Below, piece after piece: positions 15,222 through 23,523 of a stretch of 64,000 bases of DNA (positions are counted from its first letter, which is position 1; each line of letters begins with the position of its first letter). Below the pieces are notes generated by a model that saw only the letters and a list, made by a program, of their open reading frames with translations, made no database searches and was not told the origin of the DNA. The position numbers and the translations under genes were made by a program. The DNA is taken from the NCBI GenBank assembly GCA_050943775.1, contig JBMNPV010000002.1, positions 1 to 64,000 on the forward strand, in the 5' to 3' direction. This DNA comes from UBA2658 sp050943775. GTDB lineage: Bacteria; Bacillota; Clostridia; Oscillospirales; Oscillospiraceae.

Positions 15222-17156
15222 ATGCGTCGACAAGAATGCTTTGAAAACTGGGCTGCGTTGCATGACGGACGCGGTGTCTTTCCTTCCGAGGCGCTGGAGA
15301 GTTCCTGGAAGCGAAGTGAAGCAAAGGCCATCGACTATGCCCGCGCGCTTCCGCGGGATCTGACCGAGAGTGAGATCGAGCGCTCAAAAAAGGTCTATAA
15401 GCGTTTGCTGATATGCTCCGACTGGGCCGTTAACCACCTTGTCGCCAACAGTACGGAGGATGAGCTTCGCGTTTTGCTCTTCAGCCGGGATGGAGTACTG
15501 CTGCGTATCTATGGCATCATCACAGAAACGGACTGGCTTGCAAGCGCCGGTATTCGCGCCGGTACAAAATGGAGCGAAGACTTTATCGGCACCAACCCGT
15601 TTTCGCTCGGTACACAGCAAAAGCGTGCTCTGGACATGACCGGAGATCTATGCTACGCCCGCGCACTTGTAGACGGTTCCTATTTTTTTGCGCCGATCTG
15701 TGTCAACGAAAACGAGGTTTTCGGCAGCGTTGTGGTCGCCGTCCCGATTGAAAAAAGCAACCCCTACCTTTTCTCCGTTGCGACCACCATCGCGCGCACC
15801 ATTGAGCTGGATGTTTTCCTCTTTCAGTGCATCGATCAGTTCACAAGCAGCGACGAAGAGTCCGGCTCCATCTTCCTGCGGCCGAACAAGGGCCGCAACG
15901 AGGTCGTCCTCATCAACGATCAAGTCTTTAAAATTCTCGGCATCAAAAAGCCGGACACTTATCATCTGACGCTTGAGGAGATCATTCTTCCCCCGCCGGA
16001 CAATCGCGATTTCTGGAATATCATCGACGGGAAAAAGACAGTCAATGAGAAGGCCATCGCCATTTCCGCGCCGAGCGGACGGGTCTATGTCAACATGTCC
16101 ACAGCCATCTATAAGCAAAACAAATTCCACCCGGACGGCGTGACCATCAACTTCACCGCAAACAATAAGATCGGCCGCTTTTCTCCCAAAACGACGGACA
16201 ATAACGCTCGCTACACCTTTAATGACATCATTGGAGAAAACCCGCTGATGCTTGAAACGATCAAGCGCAGCCGCATCGCCGCGCAGTCGGATTCAAACAT
16301 CCTCATTCAAGGCGAGAGCGGCGTCGGAAAAGATGTTTTCGCGCAGGCCATCCACAACGGCAGCAAGCGCAGTCACAAGCCCTTCGTCGCCATCAACTGC
16401 GCGGCCTTTTCAAAGGAACTCATTGCGAGCGAGCTCTTCGGCTATGAGAGCGGCGCTTTCACCGGCGCAAAGCGCGAGGGCTCCATCGGCAAATTTGAGC
16501 TCGCAAACCACGGCACCCTGTTTCTGGACGAAATCGGTGACATGCCGCTTGAGGTCCAGTCCATTCTCCTGCGCGTGCTGGAAGAAAAAGCTTTCCGCAA
16601 AGTCGGCGGAAACAACCTCATCGAGGTCGATGTCCGCATCATTGCGGCGACCAACAAAAATCTCAAAGAGCTTATCGAGCAAAAGCAGTTCCGTGAGGAC
16701 CTCTTCTACCGTCTGTCCATCATCCGCATCAACGTTCCCCCTCTGCGTGCAAGAGGCGAGGATGTGTATCTCTTCGCGGATTATTTTATCCAAAATCTCT
16801 GCTCCCGCATGGGCAAGGCGGACATCCGTCTTTCAAAGGGTGCGATGGACTTCCTCGGCAAATATTCCTGGCCCGGCAACATCCGCGAGCTGCAAAACCT
16901 GCTGGAGGGCATCATCTCGACGCATGAGGAAACGCTCATCGGCGAGCATGAGATCCAAAGCTATCTCGGCGATTACTTCACCGAAACGATGCCGGAGCCT
17001 GTGGCTGTGGTCAGCGATATTTACGGGCTCGATGAGCGCGAGCGCTTTGAGGTCGCGCTGAAAAAGTGCCGGGGCAACAAAACCAAGGCCGCTGAATATC
17101 TCGGCCTCTCCCGCAGCACATTTTACAGGCGGCTGCAGGAATTCGGCATGAAATGA
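15222..17156 (+). CDS. Sigma-54-dependent transcription activator, AcoR-like
   Basis: A 644-residue enhancer-binding protein. The N-terminal third resembles the AcoR sensor region (SSWKRSEA near 27, then a GAF-like domain to about 200), followed by a PAS-like stretch to about 320. The AAA+ domain has Walker A GESGVGKD from residue 364, the sigma-54 loop GAFTGA from 411 and Walker B LFLDEIGDMP. A Fis-type helix-turn-helix with RGNKTKAAEYLGLSRSTFYRRL ends the protein. All motor residues look intact. Its targets could be the divergent transketolase operon or hypB downstream, but no exact -24/-12 promoter is visible at either. Confidence 0.9.
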   Translation: MRRQECFENWAALHDGRGVFPSEALESSWKRSEAKAIDYARALPRDLTESEIERSKKVYKRLLICSDWAVNHLVANSTEDELRVLLFSRDGVLLRIYGIITETDWLASAGIRAGTKWSEDFIGTNPFSLGTQQKRALDMTGDLCYARALVDGSYFFAPICVNENEVFGSVVVAVPIEKSNPYLFSVATTIARTIELDVFLFQCIDQFTSSDEESGSIFLRPNKGRNEVVLINDQVFKILGIKKPDTYHLTLEEIILPPPDNRDFWNIIDGKKTVNEKAIAISAPSGRVYVNMSTAIYKQNKFHPDGVTINFTANNKIGRFSPKTTDNNARYTFNDIIGENPLMLETIKRSRIAAQSDSNILIQGESGVGKDVFAQAIHNGSKRSHKPFVAINCAAFSKELIASELFGYESGAFTGAKREGSIGKFELANHGTLFLDEIGDMPLEVQSILLRVLEEKAFRKVGGNNLIEVDVRIIAATNKNLKELIEQKQFREDLFYRLSIIRINVPPLRARGEDVYLFADYFIQNLCSRMGKADIRLSKGAMDFLGKYSWPGNIRELQNLLEGIISTHEETLIGEHEIQSYLGDYFTETMPEPVAVVSDIYGLDERERFEVALKKCRGNKTKAAEYLGLSRSTFYRRLQEFGMK

Positions 17157-17217
17157 CCGTCTGCCGGATCTGAAAAATCGTATCTTATTCCGTTTGAATA
17201 AAGAAAGGAAATGCATT

Positions 17218-17886
17218 ATGGACAAAGTCAGAGTCATTGAGATCAAGGAAAGTGTGTTTGAAAACAACGACCGCGAGGCAGAAAAGCTTCGCCAGGAGCT
17301 GAAAAAGGAAAAGACCTGCCTCATGAACCTGATGTCTTCCCCCGGCAGCGGCAAGACAACGACCCTCCTGCGCACCATAGACATGCTCAAGGATCGCTAC
17401 AAGATCGGCGTCATGGAAGCCGACATCGACTCCGCCGTTGACGCGGAAAAAATCGCTGAGCGCGGCACGAAGGCCATTCAGCTCCACACCGGCGGCATGT
17501 GCCATCTCGACGCCGGCATGACCCGCGAAGGCATCAAAGAGTTTGGTGTGTCCGATCTCGACTTCTGTGTGCTTGAAAATGTCGGAAACCTCGTCTGCCC
17601 GGCGGAATTTGATACCGGCGCATCCTTCTCCGCGATGATCCTCAGCGTCCCCGAAGGCGACGACAAGCCCCTCAAATATCCGCTCATGTTCACAAAGGTC
17701 GATGTCGTCCTCATCAACAAGATCGATGTCGCTCCTTACTTCGACTTCGACGTTGCCGCCTGCCGTGAGCGCATCTTGAAGCTCAATCCGAACTGTGCGA
17801 TCTTTGAGATTTCCTCCAAGACCGGCGAAGGTTACGACGAATGGATCAAGTGGCTCACCGCCAAGATTGACGACTGGAACAAATAA
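17218..17886 (+). CDS. hypB: HypB-like nickel-insertion GTPase
   Basis: GTPase that delivers nickel to a metalloenzyme, classically [NiFe]-hydrogenase. From ATG 17218 (AAAGGA site; a TTG at 17194 has none) it has 222 residues. The P-loop is SPGSGKT at 41-47, the metal site has C95-H96 in GMCHLDAG and C127 in GNLVCP, and NKID lies at 167-170. The CxxCGC motif and His-rich tail found at the N-terminus of some HypB are absent. No hypA, hypC-F or hydrogenase gene is in the window. It sits 61 bases after the sigma-54-type activator and ends in a terminator. The client enzyme is unknown. Confidence 0.88.
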   Translation: MDKVRVIEIKESVFENNDREAEKLRQELKKEKTCLMNLMSSPGSGKTTTLLRTIDMLKDRYKIGVMEADIDSAVDAEKIAERGTKAIQLHTGGMCHLDAGMTREGIKEFGVSDLDFCVLENVGNLVCPAEFDTGASFSAMILSVPEGDDKPLKYPLMFTKVDVVLINKIDVAPYFDFDVAACRERILKLNPNCAIFEISSKTGEGYDEWIKWLTAKIDDWNK

Positions 17887-17902
17887 GCCATACCCGATCA
17901 CG

Positions 17903-17931
17903 ACCGGACGGGCGCTGCCCGTCCGGTTTTT
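17903..17931 (+). terminator. Terminator between hypB and the flavin reductase
   Basis: An 11-bp stem ACCGGACGGGC (17903-17913) with 17917-17927 has a three-base loop and runs into five T. It ends 18 bases before the next start codon, so the reductase gets only read-through unless termination is regulated. Confidence 0.85.
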
Positions 17932-17949
17932 CACAAAGGGAGGAGCAAC

Positions 17950-20013
17950 ATGCAGTACACAAGACTTTTTCAACCGCTCACCATCCGCGGTATGACGCTT
18001 AAAAACCGTATCATCATGCCGGCCATGCACCTGATGTACACCATGGACGGCTTTGCAAACGAGCGCTTTAATGCGTTCTATTACCGTCGGGCTGAGGGCG
18101 GTGCGGCGCTGATTTTTGTCGGCGGCTGCCGCTTTGATGAATATGGCGGCTCGCCCGGCATGATGAGCCTTGAAACGGATGAATTTGTCCCCGGATACCG
18201 TGAATTTACGGACGGGATGCACAAGCGCGGCGCGCTCGTCGGCGTGCAGCTCTACCACGCAGGGGCTTATGCGCACTCAATCGGAAACGAGGGCCGTCAA
18301 GCGATCGCGCCGTCTGACATTCACAGCCGCTTCACGAAGGAAGACGCCCGCGAGGCAAGCGCTGCGGAGCTGCACACGGTCATTAAAAAATGCGCCGCTG
18401 CCGCAAGGCGCGCAAAGGACGCGGGCTTTGACGTTATCGAACTCTCCGCCTCGGCGGGCTACCTCATCTGCCAGTTCCTTTCGGAAAAGACGAACCGGCG
18501 AACGGACGAATACGGCGGAAGCTGGGAAAACCGGACGCGCTTTCCGCGCGAGCTTCTCCGTGCAGTGCGCGCCGCCGTCGGTCCGAATTACCCGATCTGC
18601 GTACGCATCGCGGGAAACGATTTTGTCCCCGGCTCCTGTACGAATCAGGACGCGGTCGCCTTTGCAAAGCTCCTCGAGGAAAACGGCGCGGACATGATAA
18701 ACGTCACCGGCGGTTGGCACGAGACCGTCATTCCCCAGCTCACAGGCGATGTGCCCCGCGCAGGCTACGCCTACCTCGCCGCCGCTGTACGGGACGCCGT
18801 TTCCATCCCCGTCGCCGTCAGCAATCGCATCAATGACCCGGCGGACGCGGAAAAACTTCTCGCGCTCGGCGAGGCGGACCTTGTCAGTCTCGGGCGGGCG
18901 CTGTTGGCCGACCCGGACTTTCCGAAGAAAGCGCAGGCCGAAGCGGAGGACAGCATTCGACCCTGTGTTGCCTGCACGCAGGGCTGCCTTGCCAAAACCT
19001 TCTTCGCTCAGCCTGCCGGCTGCATCGTCAACGGCTACGCGGGCCGTGAATTTGAACATCTGATGCACCGCACGCGCGAACCGCAAAACATACTTGTTCT
19101 CGGCGCGGGCGTTGCGGGCTGCGAATTTGCGATTCAGGCCTCCCTTCGCGGCAACAAGGTGACCATCTGGGAAAAAACGCATACGCTCGGCGGGCAGCTT
19201 CGGCTCGCCGCCGCACCGCACGCGAAGCATGAATTTTTCACGCTCATCGACTTCTACCGCAATATGCTCGCACGCCTGAGCATTCCGGTCGTCTACGGGC
19301 GGGACTCCTCCCCGACTGAGATTCTGCAGTCTTGCTACGACGCAGTCGTCGTTGCGACCGGCTCCACGCCAAAGCAGCTCTCGCTGCCGGCCGGCTGCAC
19401 GATTCCCGTCGTTTCCGCAGCGGACATTCTCAGCGGCAAAAGCATCGCGGGTAAAGATGTCGTCGTGATCGGCGGCGGCAGCGTGGGCTGTGAAACCGCG
19501 GATTATCTGGCCTACGATGCAGCGCTTTCCCCGGAACAGGCCGCTTTCCTGCTCACGCAGAGAGCCGAAGCACCGGAAACCGTTCTCTCACTTCTGGACA
19601 AGCCCAGACGCCGCGTTTCCATTGTAGACACCGCGAAAATCGGCACTGGCTTTGAGCCGGGAACGGCATGGCCGCTCTTGAAGGAGCTTGACCGGCTCGG
19701 CGTCGGCCAGTATCCGGAGGCGGAGATCACCGGCTTTACGGAAAATAGTATCAGCCTTACATACATCGTTCCCAAAACGCGCGAGGAAAAGCAGCGTGAA
19801 CGGGAAACCGGCATCGTCGGAGCGGCGAAGCGCGAGCACGTTACGCTCCCCTGCGACACGATCGTTGCCGCGATCGGCTCAACGCCCTGCGATGCGCTCT
19901 ACAACGCGCTGCAGGGAGACTGTCCCGCGCTCTACCGTATCGGTGACGCAAACGGCGTCGGTCGCATTGCCGACGCTGTGGAGCAGGCAATTACGCTTGC
20001 GGAGTCGCTCTGA
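17950..20013 (+). CDS. FadH/enoate reductase-like flavin, iron-sulfur oxidoreductase
   Basis: A 687-residue enzyme of the 2,4-dienoyl-CoA reductase/enoate reductase class. An Old Yellow Enzyme FMN barrel (1 to about 330) is followed by a [4Fe-4S] site with C339, C342, C346 and C358, then a FAD domain (ILVLGAGVAGCE near 380) and an NAD(P) domain (VVVIGGGSVGCE). NRRTDEYGGSWENR is the barrel signature, and the usual HGAHGY site reads SASAGY, closer to FadH. It would reduce an activated C=C bond with NAD(P)H. BaiCD/BaiH-type steroid or aromatic substrates are also possible. ATG 17950 follows GGGAGGAG. Confidence 0.88.
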   Translation: MQYTRLFQPLTIRGMTLKNRIIMPAMHLMYTMDGFANERFNAFYYRRAEGGAALIFVGGCRFDEYGGSPGMMSLETDEFVPGYREFTDGMHKRGALVGVQLYHAGAYAHSIGNEGRQAIAPSDIHSRFTKEDAREASAAELHTVIKKCAAAARRAKDAGFDVIELSASAGYLICQFLSEKTNRRTDEYGGSWENRTRFPRELLRAVRAAVGPNYPICVRIAGNDFVPGSCTNQDAVAFAKLLEENGADMINVTGGWHETVIPQLTGDVPRAGYAYLAAAVRDAVSIPVAVSNRINDPADAEKLLALGEADLVSLGRALLADPDFPKKAQAEAEDSIRPCVACTQGCLAKTFFAQPAGCIVNGYAGREFEHLMHRTREPQNILVLGAGVAGCEFAIQASLRGNKVTIWEKTHTLGGQLRLAAAPHAKHEFFTLIDFYRNMLARLSIPVVYGRDSSPTEILQSCYDAVVVATGSTPKQLSLPAGCTIPVVSAADILSGKSIAGKDVVVIGGGSVGCETADYLAYDAALSPEQAAFLLTQRAEAPETVLSLLDKPRRRVSIVDTAKIGTGFEPGTAWPLLKELDRLGVGQYPEAEITGFTENSISLTYIVPKTREEKQRERETGIVGAAKREHVTLPCDTIVAAIGSTPCDALYNALQGDCPALYRIGDANGVGRIADAVEQAITLAESL

Positions 20014-20025
20014 AAATACGCAAAA

Positions 20026-20067
20026 AGCGCCCCCTGCGGTACAAATCGCAAGGGGCGCTCGGTTTTT
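20026..20067. terminator. Bidirectional terminator between the flavin reductase and the diguanylate cyclase
   Basis: A 13-bp stem with one mismatch (20026-20038 with 20047-20059) is flanked by A5 on the left and T5 on the right. Confidence 0.8.
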
Positions 20068-21652
20068 ATTTGTCGGCATACAAAAGCTCGCAGTCCGCAG
20101 AAGCCGTCCGCGAGTCGCGGCCGGAGTAGCCTTTCAGACAGAGGTCGTCGTGGTACAGCACATAGGTGCTCTTTCCGTTTTTCTTGGCAAAGTACAAAGC
20201 CTTGTCGGCGTTGTCCAACAGCAGCTCATAATCCAGTCCGTATTCATCGCTGAGAACGGCGCCGATGCTTGCCGAGACATTTAGAATATGCTGGTCATTT
20301 ATGTATTCGCCGCGAAGCTCCTCTGTCATCTGTTCCAGAATCGGCAATAAGCGTTCCCGGTCCATATCCTTTATCAGAACGCAGAACTCATCGCCTCCGA
20401 AACGGCCGAGAATATCGTCAGCGGTGAACAGCTCCTGCAATTTCTCGGAGATGTCCTTCAGAATCTTATCGCCGGCTGCATGACCGAAGTTGTCATTGAT
20501 CTCCTTGAAATTGTCGATGTCCGCAAAAAGTACCGCAGCGTGCGGCTCCTTCGACTTCGTCAGATATTCGCAGCAGCGGGAGCGGAACGTTGCCTTGTTG
20601 TAGATCCCGGTAAGAGCGTCGATCTCGGCCTTTCGGATCAGCGACTCCTTTTCCTTCATCTCCCGGTCAATGTCCGTGAGCTTGCCGATCAGTCGGTAGC
20701 TCTCTCCACCCTGCTTAAAGACGTGGTAGATCGCCCGACACCAACGCGGTGTAAATTTATCGTTGTAAATGCGGATGCAGCACTCGCCGTCAATTTTACC
20801 GCTGTTGATGTCCTGAAGCATTTCGCTGAAAATGGGCTTGTCGTCCTCATAAAAATGCATCAGCTCCGGCAGATCATCGCCCCAGTAACGCTTTGGCGGG
20901 TCCCATCCGAATTTTTCCTTGAATTTTTTCGATATGTTGAAATCCTGCGTAATGAAGTCAACATCAAACAAGATCTCATCCGATTTGTCAAACAGAACGC
21001 GGTAGCGCTCCCGTTCAAACTCAAGCTGCTGGATGATCTCATGCTCCCGGGTATTGTCCATCATAACGCAGTAGAGGATATCGTCAACGAAAGAGCAGTT
21101 GAGAAGGACCGGAAGCAGATGTCCGTCTTTCTGCACCAGCCGAAGGTGAAAGGAAAAGCTGCTTTCGCCGTTTTCATGCGTCGCGGCCTTGTGGAACATG
21201 TCGCTGAGCTCCGGCAGGTCCTCGGGACAGACAAAGCGGTTGTGGTAATACTGGTCCGGAAGGGCATTGAATTCTTCGCGCGTGTACTGGAGCATTTTGA
21301 GCAGGCCGTCGTTGATGTAGATAATGGGAGCTTCATCTCCGATTTTCTGCACAAGAACGCCGCCATCAATATTGTTTGTGATGTTGCGGAGCATGTGCTC
21401 TTGTGCTGCAACCGACTGACTCTGACGATGCCGGAACGTTACAGCCAAAACAGCGATGACCGCGATCAGGGCTGTTATGCAGATATAGGTAACGATCTGT
21501 TTTCCATCAGAGCTCTTCGCCGCAGCCGCGGCCGGGTCGATCAGTTCGGTATTCTGCATATTGCAAGCATATGGCTGTGCCGCAAGCACAGTGCCCGAAG
21601 CACCTGCGATCAGCGCGCAGAAGAACAATATGCTTTTAAGCAGTTTTTTCAT
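20066..21652 (-). CDS. Membrane-bound diguanylate cyclase with PAS sensors
   Basis: Makes cyclic di-GMP at the membrane. I start it at ATG 21652 (AAGGA 11 bases upstream); an in-frame ATG at 21715 has no ribosome site. The 528 residues give a signal or first membrane segment (1-25), a short outside loop, a membrane span at about 53-73, two PAS-like regions (about 90-200 and 210-330) and a GGDEF domain from about 337. The active site is RFGGDEF at about 417-423, with metal ligands in FADIDNFKEIND. There is no RxxD before GGDEF, so the usual product-inhibition site seems absent. Monocistronic. Confidence 0.9.
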   Translation of the reverse strand: MKKLLKSILFFCALIAGASGTVLAAQPYACNMQNTELIDPAAAAAKSSDGKQIVTYICITALIAVIAVLAVTFRHRQSQSVAAQEHMLRNITNNIDGGVLVQKIGDEAPIIYINDGLLKMLQYTREEFNALPDQYYHNRFVCPEDLPELSDMFHKAATHENGESSFSFHLRLVQKDGHLLPVLLNCSFVDDILYCVMMDNTREHEIIQQLEFERERYRVLFDKSDEILFDVDFITQDFNISKKFKEKFGWDPPKRYWGDDLPELMHFYEDDKPIFSEMLQDINSGKIDGECCIRIYNDKFTPRWCRAIYHVFKQGGESYRLIGKLTDIDREMKEKESLIRKAEIDALTGIYNKATFRSRCCEYLTKSKEPHAAVLFADIDNFKEINDNFGHAAGDKILKDISEKLQELFTADDILGRFGGDEFCVLIKDMDRERLLPILEQMTEELRGEYINDQHILNVSASIGAVLSDEYGLDYELLLDNADKALYFAKKNGKSTYVLYHDDLCLKGYSGRDSRTASADCELLYADK

Positions 21653-21897
21653 CTGATAGCTCATCCTTGTACGGAATGAATAAGCGGCAGGCAATACACT
21701 TGCGTACCACTCCATCCGTTTTTTCTCATTGTTAAGTCAGTTTAACACGAATACTACACAATAGCAATACAATGGCGGTTCCGTTTTCTAATATTATCTT
21801 TAAATTCTGCCGGAGTCTGCCCGCAGGGCATAGCGTCGATCTGGTAATTGCACTCGGTCTGTGATAAACTGAAGAAAAAGGATGCGGAGGTATTCCT

Positions 21898-22353
21898 ATG
21901 AACATACTCGTCAGCGCATGTCTGCTCGGCGTTCCCTGCCGCTATGACGCTAATTCAAAGCTTCACACCCGCACAGCGGAGCTTTTAAAAGCACACACGC
22001 TCGTTCCGGTCTGCCCGGAGGTCTACGCCGGTCTGCCGACGCCGCGCCCGCCGGCAGAGATTCAGAACGGACGCGTCGTGACTGCGGACGGGACCGACGT
22101 CACAGATCCGTACGAGCGCGGAGCACGGGAGGCGCTGCGGCTTGCAAAGCTCTTTGCCTGCACGCTCGCCATCTTGAAAGAACGCAGCCCTTCCTGCGGG
22201 CACGGCAGCGTACACGACGGAAGCTTTACGGGCGCACTCACGCCGGGCGACGGCGTCACGGCGGCACTTCTCCGTCAAAACGGCATTGAAGTCATCGGAG
22301 AGAGCGAGGTCGAGGCCTATTTTTCGCAGAACCGCTCAGGCGCCGCCCTTTGA
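21898..22353 (+). CDS. DUF523 family protein
   Basis: A 151-residue cytoplasmic protein that I recognise as DUF523 (YbbK-like). It shows the N-terminal SACLLGVPCRYD, the middle CPEVYAGLPTPRPPAEI and SPSCGHGSVHDGSFTG. The three conserved Cys patches suggest a metal or Fe-S site, but no function is established to my knowledge. ATG 21898 follows GCGGAGG. Its 3' end overlaps the convergent thioesterase gene by 18 bases. It is often found alone, as here. Confidence 0.85.
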   Translation: MNILVSACLLGVPCRYDANSKLHTRTAELLKAHTLVPVCPEVYAGLPTPRPPAEIQNGRVVTADGTDVTDPYERGAREALRLAKLFACTLAILKERSPSCGHGSVHDGSFTGALTPGDGVTAALLRQNGIEVIGESEVEAYFSQNRSGAAL

Positions 22354-22755
22354 ATTCGCTTGTGCGCCTGAAAAGCCGCTGGCTTGCATGACCGCGACGA
22401 GTTTTCCGTCCGCCTCGGTGATGTTTACTTCAAAAAAGCTGATGTTTCTGCCGACTTTCTGCTTTTTTGCCTCGGCATAGAGCAGCGGTCCGCGTGTCGC
22501 GCGCATGAAATTGATCGTGCAGGAGAGCGTCACGGTAGGCTTGCCGCCAATGTTCGCAGCTGTACCGAAAGCGTAGTCTGCCAGCGTGAAGAGCGCACCG
22601 CCCATCACATCTCCATTGTTATTGAGGTGGCGCTGGTCAACCGCAAGGCTGCACAGGCAGTAGCCCGGCTCCACCTTTTCAATCTTCACGCCCGTGGTTT
22701 TAATTGCATATTCGTCCGCGGAGAAAGTCTCGCGGGCAGTTTCTGTCCAATCCAT
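22336..22755 (-). CDS. PaaI-type hotdog-fold thioesterase
   Basis: A 139-residue acyl-CoA thioesterase-like protein. The hotdog core reads HLNNNGDVMGGALFTLADYAFGTAAN, where N, G and D residues match the PaaI/YiiD active-site helix. The C-terminal half (CTINFMRATRGPLLYAEAKKQKVGRN) fits the PaaI pattern. Start ATG 22755 has AAAGGGA; the frame is open ten codons further without a site. It lies 69 bases downstream of livF on the same strand, past a hairpin, and overlaps the convergent DUF523 gene. The acyl substrate is unknown; phenylacetyl-type thioesters are one possibility. Confidence 0.85.
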   Translation of the reverse strand: MDWTETARETFSADEYAIKTTGVKIEKVEPGYCLCSLAVDQRHLNNNGDVMGGALFTLADYAFGTAANIGGKPTVTLSCTINFMRATRGPLLYAEAKKQKVGRNISFFEVNITEADGKLVAVMQASGFSGAQANSKGGA

Positions 22756-22787
22756 TACAGTTCCCTTTTCTATTTGATATGGCAAGA

Positions 22788-22816
22788 GAGTCGCCTTCCC
22801 CGCGGGAAGACGACTC
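22788..22816 (-). terminator. Hairpin after livF
   Basis: A 13-bp stem with one mismatch (22788-22800 with 22804-22816) lies between livF and the thioesterase gene. No T-run follows on the minus strand, so it may only pause or partly stop transcription. Confidence 0.5.
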
Positions 22817-22824
22817 CTGTTTTT

Positions 22825-23523
22825 TTACTTGCCGAGGTATGCTTTTTTGACGTCCTCGTTCTTCAGAAGATCGTCTCCGGGTCCGGTAAGCGTGATATTG
22901 CCCGTTTCGAGCACATAACCGACGTCCGCCGTGTGCAGAGCCATATTGGCGTTCTGCTCAATGAGCAGAATCGTAACGCCCTGCTTGTTGATTTCCCGAA
23001 TGATGGAGAAAATATCCTTGACGACGATTGGAGCAAGTCCGAGCGAAGGCTCATCCATCATCATCAGTTTCGGGCGGGACATCAACGCGCGTCCGACCGC
23101 CAGCATCTGCTGCTCGCCGCCGGAGAGCGTCCCCGCCGCCTGCCAGGAGCGCTCCTTGAGGCGCGGGAAAAGGTCAAATACCCAATTGATATCGTCCGTC
23201 AGATCGTCGTTTCGGAGATACGCGCCGACCTTCAGATTTTCCAGAACGGTAAGGTCCGAGAAAACGCGGCGGCCTTCCGGCACCAGCGTGATGCCGCGGG
23301 AAACGATCTTGTCAGGCTTGAGGCCGGTGATATCCTCGCCCATAAAGCTGATCTTACCGCTTCGCGGCTGAACAAGTCCCGCAATCGTACGCAGCGTTGT
23401 CGATTTTCCGGCACCGTTTGCCCCGATCAGAGTCACAATGCTGCCCTCGTCAACGTTAAAGCTGATGCCCTTGACAGCCTCTATGCCGCCATAATTGACT
23501 TTCAGATCTTCGATTTTAAGCAT
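22825..23523 (-). CDS. livF: Branched-chain amino acid ABC transporter ATPase LivF
   Basis: Second ATPase of the Liv importer (232 residues). Walker A is GANGAGKST near 36, the signature is LSGGEQQMLAVGRALM and Walker B is LMMMDEPSLGLAP. The ATG at 23523 lies inside the livG stop region (ATGCTTAA overlap of eight bases), while the frame is open 32 codons upstream inside livG without a ribosome site. It works with LivG as a heterodimer on the cytoplasmic face of LivHM. It is the last transporter gene of the livJHMGF operon. Confidence 0.95.
   Translation of the reverse strand: MLKIEDLKVNYGGIEAVKGISFNVDEGSIVTLIGANGAGKSTTLRTIAGLVQPRSGKISFMGEDITGLKPDKIVSRGITLVPEGRRVFSDLTVLENLKVGAYLRNDDLTDDINWVFDLFPRLKERSWQAAGTLSGGEQQMLAVGRALMSRPKLMMMDEPSLGLAPIVVKDIFSIIREINKQGVTILLIEQNANMALHTADVGYVLETGNITLTGPGDDLLKNEDVKKAYLGK

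Noticed and set aside
17185..18276. 363-codon ORF antisense to hypB and the reductase
   Set aside because: It spans two real genes and the terminator between them, and has no recognisable domain.
20480..21679. 399-codon ORF antisense to the diguanylate cyclase
   Set aside because: Shadow frame of a gene with clear GGDEF and PAS motifs.
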